Shown: positions 58,587 to 64,000 of the stretch, in pieces | How positions within the stretch are numbered: the stretch's first letter is position 1 | Layout: each line of letters starts with the position of its first letter | Source: Neocallimastix lanati (nom. inval.) | Lineage: Eukaryota > Neocallimastigomycota > Neocallimastigomycetes > Neocallimastigales > Neocallimastigaceae | NCBI GenBank assembly: GCA_016946835.1 | Contig: JACVTC010000019.1 | Location: 980,001-1,044,000 of the forward strand | Direction of reading: 5' to 3' | Length of the DNA stretch: 64,000 nucleotides | Program-made: the position numbers and the translations under genes | The notes under the pieces: generated by a model | What the model saw: only the letters and a program-made list of their open reading frames with translations | Databases searched by the model: none | What the model was told of the DNA's origin: nothing

Positions 58587-59160
58587 GTTTTTTTTATATT
58601 TTTTTTTTATTTTTCTTTGTGCTAGTTATAAGGCACTTTATTATATAAAGTATCAGACTTTGGCTAACTTCGCCATTTAAATTTTTTTTTTATTTTTTTT
58701 TTATTACTGGTACTTTATTTGTTATATAATTCCTGTAATAGAATCTTAATTTACTTTGAAAATATTGTGTTTTTAGTTAATTTTTATTAGTTAATAAAAA
58801 TATTATTGAATACTTTTAAAATTTTTTTATTTCGTACATAGATTATCGGATTAAGTTTATCCTACATAGTAATTGGGCTAGTGGGCTCTGAACTGCTATA
58901 TTTTATATTTAATATAGTAATCGTGGCACACGCGTGGCATGACACCATTAGGTAAGCTGCACGTCAGACAGTGTGTACTATCAGATTGTACGACAATAAA
59001 GATTATTTTTTGTGTTTAATAATTATAATTAATTAATAATTTTATTAGCTATAACAATACAATATTTATCGTTTAAAAAGAAAAATTTTTGAAAGGTGAA
59101 AATAATAAATAAAACTTTGCTTCTAAATTTATTACTACAAATATACTAAATTACAAAATT

Positions 59161-59350
59161 CAAGTGGTCGATAAAGATTTCGAGCTTGAAAAATATTCTA
59201 TTAAGTTGTCGATAAAGATTTCGAACTTAAAATTATTCTATTGAGTTGTCGATAAAGATTTCGAACTTAAAAATTATTCTTAATAAAGTGGTCGAAAAGA
59301 ACCTCGTGCTTTATAATTTCTACTAAGTTGTCGATAAGGATTTCGAGCTT
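59161..59350 (+). repeat. Five tandem hairpin repeats, about 41 bp each
   Basis: Each unit contains AAGTTGTCGATAAAGATTTC followed by GAACTT or a variant, so that AAGTT pairs with AACTT and TCGA with TCGA. Spacing between GTCGA words is 41, 40, 43 and 39 nt. Unit 4 diverges (AAAGTGGTCG..CTCGTGCTTT) but keeps the AAAG/CTTT pairing. Confidence 0.75.
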
Positions 59351-59525
59351 ATATCTACTAAAGAAAGCAAATAAAATTATTATTTTCAAAAGTTACTAAA
59401 ATATATTGTTTTAAAAATTGATTCGATATTAAATTACCTATTAAATTATATTTTTAAAGTTGTATTTCCAAATTTATTCTTATTTAATCACCTCATTAAT
59501 ATACAACAAGAAATATTTAAACAAA

Positions 59526-60437
59526 ATGTCCAAGGAAACAACTTTGAGCTTTAAAGAATTGAAAAAAGAATTAAGAGATATTGTGAAACTTAGCAAGGAC
59601 AATTTAGATATTAAGTCCTGGACTACTGAATTAAAACTTTGGATCAAGATACAAGGTATCACAGATCCGGAAACAATATTTAATGCTTGTTTACTTACCA
59701 GCTCTGGTGAAGTACAACGCGTTATTGAAGATTTGGGAGAAGATAGTGATGATGAAAGTGATGATTCATCAGATGAAGAAGAAGATGATGATGAAGAAGA
59801 AAATGTTGATGATGATATTAAATTTCCTTCTCTTGGAAAAATCATTTCAAGTCTTGAAAATTTTTACGGTATTAAAGAAGACCAAAATTTACTTCTTAAA
59901 GAACTTCGTGCAATGCGAATTAAAAGAAACGAAAAGATTAAAGACTTTAATGTAAGATATAGAACTTTGTACACTAAACTTGATAAAAAGAGAAGAAAGC
60001 GCATCGGTGTACTAGATTATATTGATTCTATTCAAAATAATTATGAAGCCTGGAAGAAATTATCCCTTAAAGATGATATAAGTATGGAGAAAGCTTTCAA
60101 AATTGCCGAGAAAGTAGATAGACTTTCTGTAAGGAACAATAATATTAATACCTATAATGTTAATAATTCCCAGCATAATCAAAATAATCAAAACAGTACT
60201 ACTTCAAGACTTTATCCTAAAAGAAGAAACGAAACTTTCCAAACAAGTCAAACAAATAATAAACTGAAACCTCAAGATATTATAAAAGAATCAACCCAGA
60301 AAATGAGAAATTTATCTGTTAAAACTTGCTTCTTCTGTAAGGAAGAAGGTCATTACTCATACTATTGCCCTCAATTAAATAAGATTATGGAAAAAAATAA
60401 AAAAGAAATATATTCCAAAAAGTCTTTAAACTTCTAA
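59526..60437 (+). CDS. Ty3-type Gag, 303 aa
   Basis: The start at 59526 (ACAAAATGTCC) is preferred over the in-frame ATG at 59460, which would add residues in the leader. A Gag helical domain is interrupted at about residues 73-98 by an Asp/Glu/Ser-rich acidic stretch. The core continues (ALYTKLDKK-like region), then an Asn/Gln linker, then a CCHC zinc knuckle near residues 270-283 (CFFCKEEGHYSYYC) and a Lys-rich end. The TAA at 60435-60437 is preceded by a slippery heptamer, so a fraction of ribosomes should make Gag-Pol. It is unlike the chromovirus Gag in sequence. Confidence 0.87.
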   Translation: MSKETTLSFKELKKELRDIVKLSKDNLDIKSWTTELKLWIKIQGITDPETIFNACLLTSSGEVQRVIEDLGEDSDDESDDSSDEEEDDDEEENVDDDIKFPSLGKIISSLENFYGIKEDQNLLLKELRAMRIKRNEKIKDFNVRYRTLYTKLDKKRRKRIGVLDYIDSIQNNYEAWKKLSLKDDISMEKAFKIAEKVDRLSVRNNNINTYNVNNSQHNQNNQNSTTSRLYPKRRNETFQTSQTNNKLKPQDIIKESTQKMRNLSVKTCFFCKEEGHYSYYCPQLNKIMEKNKKEIYSKKSLNF

Positions 60438-60477
60438 ATGGGAGCAGAAGCACTCCCAATGACAAAACAATAGCTTC
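60425..60477 (+). promoter_or_regulatory. Minus-one ribosomal frameshift signal (slippery site and pseudoknot)
   Basis: TTTAAAC at 60425-60431 lies in gag phase as T-TTA-AAC, the exact form of a known X-XXY-YYZ slippery heptamer. An 8-nt spacer follows. Stem 1 is GGGAG (60440-60444) with CTCCC (60453-60457). The loop word GAAGC (60447-60451) pairs with GCTTC (60473-60477), forming stem 2 of an H-type pseudoknot. The gag stop lies in the spacer. Slipping back one base enters the pol frame, which is open from 60401. Confidence 0.82.
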
Positions 60478-63400
60478 ATTAAATAATTTACAAAATAATA
60501 CTTTTACTAAGAATACCCCAATTGATAATAATTCCTTTAATGAAGAATCTGAAGAATCTGATTTTAGTGACACAACTGAAAGTGAGGATGATATCATTAT
60601 TAATGCTATGAAAAGAAAAATGAATGATAATAACAGCGAAAAAGAAGAAAATAATTCCAAGAAAGTACATAAAAGTTTAAAAGATAATCCACGTCCTTTC
60701 GCAACTCCTGCTTTAAGAAAGAAGAAAGAAAATGAGCTACATAATAAAGTTTATAAAAATCAAATACTTCCTTCAATTTTAACTCAACCAAATATTAACA
60801 AAGAAAAACAAAAAGAAAAGGAATTAAGAAATATAACAAGAGTAAGAGAAAGTAAAGAAGAAAACAACAATTATTCATCAAAATGAAAGGAAAAAGTTGA
60901 ATCTGAAGATATACTTGTAATCGATAATGAAATAGAAGATCTAGAAATGAATAAAGATAATCAACAAAATAAAACTAATACTTTGGAAAAATTAATTTCA
61001 ACAAAAACTAAAGAAACTAATAATGAAAATACTCAGTTAGTAAAAAGGAATATCAAAATGATGAATAATAAAGAACCTTACAATATTATGGATGATTTAA
61101 ATAATCTTAAATCCAGTATTACGATAGGTCAACTCTTGAATGCATGTCCGAAAATTCGTTCACAATTAACTCAAGGTTTAAAATTAGAAAAATCTAAAAT
61201 AATTGGAACTGTAGACAATGTAAAAGCACGAACTTTATTAGTAAATAACTATGATCATAGCTATATAAGTAAAAGTAATGAAGTAGCCGAAGAAGACTTA
61301 GCAATGGTTGATGCAAGTGTTGACGGAGTACTAGGAAAACTTTTAATTGATTCTTGTAGTAACCTAAGCATCGTTACTAAGCAGTATTTTGATAAATTAC
61401 CTGGTGAATATGAAACAGTTGGAAAAAGTCGTGGAAGAATCCAACTAGCAACACAAGATGAAGAATACTCGGAAGGAATTATTGTTCGATTACCAGTAAA
61501 AATTAATAATTATGAATTTAATGCGGACTTTAGAATTATTGAGAAAGAAGACTCATTTTATGATATGTTAATAAACTTTAAAACTCAAATCGATCATTGT
61601 TTATTTATTCATCCAACCTTAAACAGTCTATGTAAACTTTTGTCAGAAAGTGAATACGAAGAAATAGCTAAAATAAATAATCAATATTATGATGAAGAAA
61701 GTATAATCTGCACTATTAGAAAAGTTGAAGAAACGAATAATGAAAAGGAAATTATAAAGGAATTAACTCCAATGGAATTTATTGAGAGTGATGAATTTTT
61801 AAGTACCTTAAATAAAGATTATAAAGAACAAATTATTAAAATTCTCAAAGAAATGATTGACATAGTTGCCACTTCAACAGAAGAACTAACTCCTTCTAAA
61901 CTTTCACCACATAAGATCCGTTTAAAAGCAAATGCAAAGCCAGTAAAATTAAGAAGTTATAGGTTAACTAAATTAAAATCAGATATCTTAAAAGAAGAAC
62001 TTACAAAGCTTATTAAGAAAGGATTGATAGAACCATCCTGTTCAGAATGGTCATCTCCAGTAGTACTCATTCTAAAACACAATGGAAAGTGGCGCTTGTG
62101 CATTGACTACCGAAAAGTCAATGATATGACAGAAAAAGATTCTTATTCAGTTCCATATATAGATGAAATTTTTGATAGTCTCGGAGGAGCTAAAATATTT
62201 ACAACTCTTGATTTATTTTCTGGTTTTCACCAAATCTTAATGGATGAAGAAAGCGTTGAAGTAACCTCTTTCACTACTAAGTTTGGAAATTATCAATTTA
62301 AGGTTATGCCTTTTGGACTTACTGGAGCTCCCTCAACCTTCCAAAGAGAAATGAATAAAATTTTATTCCCTTTTATTGGTGAATTTGTTTACGTATTTAT
62401 TGATGATGTTTTAATATATTCCAAAAGTATTGAAGAACATTTAGTCCATATTAAACAAGTCTTAGAAGTATTTAAAGAAAACAAGTTAAAAATTAATATT
62501 GAAAAGTGCCATTTTCTTCAAACTGAAGTTGATGTATTAGGCCACAAACTTACTACTAAAGGATTAAGCCCCATGGAAAGCAAAATAACAGCTATTAAGA
62601 AGTGGGAAGCCCCTTCATCACTTCATGAATTAAGATCATTTCTAGGAGCAGTAGGATATTATCGTGACTTTATTCCTAAATATGCTCAAATTACTTCACC
62701 TTTATGTAAATTATTGAAAAAGAATACTAAATATGAATGGAATAAAGAACAACAAGAAAGCTTTGAACTCCTAAAAGAAAAATTAATCAATGCACCTATT
62801 CTAAAATTTCCGTTATTTAATAAACCTTTTATAATTAGAACTGATGCTTCGTATAATGGAATTGGTGGAGTTCTTTTACAAAAAGAAGAAGAAACCGGTA
62901 AGGAGCACCCAATACACTTTATAAGTAGAAGTTTGAAGAAAGCTGAAAAGAATTATGGTATTACCGATTTGGAAGGAACCGCTTTGTTTTACTGTATGAC
63001 TAAATTTAAATCTTATATTGAAGGAAATCCATTACCTACAACTATTTACACAGATCATAAACCATTAGTTGGTTTATTTAAGAATAAAGAACCTTTGAAT
63101 GCAAGGCAAACAAGATGGTGTCTAACCGCTAGTATGCTTGGAATTAATATAAAATATGAATCAGGCAAAAAGAATGTGTTAGCTGATGCTCTTTCAAGAA
63201 TGAAAAGTAAGGAAGAGAGAAAGATATTATTAACAAAAATTACTAATGGAAATAATGAAGAATTATTATCTAAAGTTATAAAGGAATTTATCAATGAAAA
63301 GTTTACTGTTATTGATGGTGAAGATTACTTTATTGACAATGGAAATTATAGAAAATTAATAACGGATGAAAATGAAAAATTTAAATTAATTTTAGAAGCT

Positions 63401-64000
63401 CATAATATTGGCCACGAAGGATATTACAAAACATATCAAAGACTTAAGAAAAACTTTTATTGGAATCATATGATTAAAGATATCAAAAGAATTGTTAGTA
63501 ATTGTGAAAAATGCCAGTTAAATCGTCCTCAACCATATCCAGAACCAACCGAAAACCATCCAACTAAAGTAGAGGGTCCCTTTGTGCATTTAGGATTAGA
63601 TATTATAGGACCGTTACCAAAAACAAGAAATAATAATCAATATATTATAGTAACTGTTGATTACTTTACCAAATGGGTTGAAGCCGAACCCACTGAAAAC
63701 ATAACTTCCTCTGATATAATTAAATTTTTAATAAACGTTTTTGCAAGACATGGTGTGCCTCAAGTTATTACTACTGATAATGGAGTCCAATTCACTTCTG
63801 ATATGACTAAAATCTTTCTTGATCTTTATGATGTATATGTTAAATTTGTAGCTACTTACCACCCTGAATCAAATGGCCTTACTGAAAATCGAAATAAAGA
63901 AATTGGAAAATTACTCCGTTTATTAGGAAGGAAAAATCAAGATTGGGATGAAGTTTTACCTTCTGCTTTATGGGCACTTCGAACTACCAAAAATACAGCT
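60425..64000 (+). CDS. Ty3-type Pol, reached by -1 frameshift, continues past the window
   Basis: The frame is open from 60401, with one in-frame TGA at 60884-60886 after a Ser/Asn/Lys-rich spacer; it then runs open to the window end. Domains in order: aspartic protease with LIDSCSN (about 61350; DSC instead of DTG/DSG); reverse transcriptase from about 61950 (KWRLCIDYRKVN, then FIDDVLIYS near 62395); RNase H (RTDASYNGIGG near 62835, TDHKPL, ADALSR); the integrase HHCC zinc finger (about 63390-63515); and the integrase core with D in LGLDIIGPLP, D in TTDNGVQF and E in NGLTENRN (about 63590-63890). Only the C-terminal integrase part and any chromodomain lie outside. The TGA is probably a recent nonsense mutation; readthrough is the alternative. 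Confidence 0.85.

Larger units (their letters stand above)
58154..59525 (+). other. Leader of the second Ty3 element
   Basis: A 1.4-kb untranslated leader. It holds the conserved RNA motif (58356-58586), a GC-richer structured block at about 58855-58985 (GTGGCACACGCGTGGCATGA and CTGCACGTCAGACAGTGTGT, plus a CTATATT/AATATAG hairpin) and five hairpin repeats (59161-59350). Confidence 0.65.

Overview
The window is eukaryotic nuclear DNA of extreme A+T content, with long homopolymer, AAT/TTA and TTTTA tracts, GT..AG introns and Asn-rich proteins. A protein of the axonemal NME8 (thioredoxin + NDK) type points to an organism with flagella. Chromodomain Ty3 elements, a Tf1-like self-primed LTR element and the base composition fit an anaerobic chytrid fungus (Neocallimastigomycota) best. 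That assignment is an inference; a dictyostelid fits less well because dictyostelids lack cilia.

Layout. (1) 0.95-2.5 kb: an unrecognised Asn-rich ORF (+). (2) 3.3-10.9 kb: a SEN1/senataxin-like gene (-), three exons that join in phase into about 2325 aa. (3) 11.15-23.45 kb: a Mutator-like (MULE) transposon with 9-bp target duplications. Its transposase is split by three successive LTR insertions, each with its own 5-bp duplication. The innermost is a complete chromodomain Ty3 element that lacks reverse transcriptase. (4) 25.5-27.7 kb: tryptophanyl-tRNA synthetase (+), 8 exons. (5) 29.5-34.1 kb: a protein built on an NRPS-condensation-like fold with its catalytic histidines missing (+), 3 exons. 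(6) 34.6-42.5 kb: an NME8-like gene with one thioredoxin domain and eleven NDK domains (-), 23 exons including an 11-nt microexon. (7) 42.5-46.1 kb: AT-rich intergenic DNA with a 49-bp minisatellite. (8) 46.1-48.6 kb: a SIZ/PIAS SUMO E3 ligase (-), 4 exons. (9) 49.06-53.83 kb: a second, uninterrupted MULE of the same family. (10) 53.86-55.5 kb: a truncated Copia element. (11) 55.9-64.0 kb: a long LTR followed by a Ty3 element (leader, gag, pol) running off the window.

The host genes show no common pathway: transcription-linked helicase, tRNA charging, flagellum, SUMO ligase. The accessory DNA holds the most novel material. A roughly 200-nt leader RNA motif is shared by the two otherwise different Ty3 elements, with a 40-nt identical core and a covarying helix. 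The second Ty3 element has a textbook -1 frameshift site (slippery heptamer plus pseudoknot) between gag and pol. The first has an 11-nt self-primer like that of Tf1. Exon models were made by hand from splice sites and reading-phase agreement; no alignment or transcript data were available.
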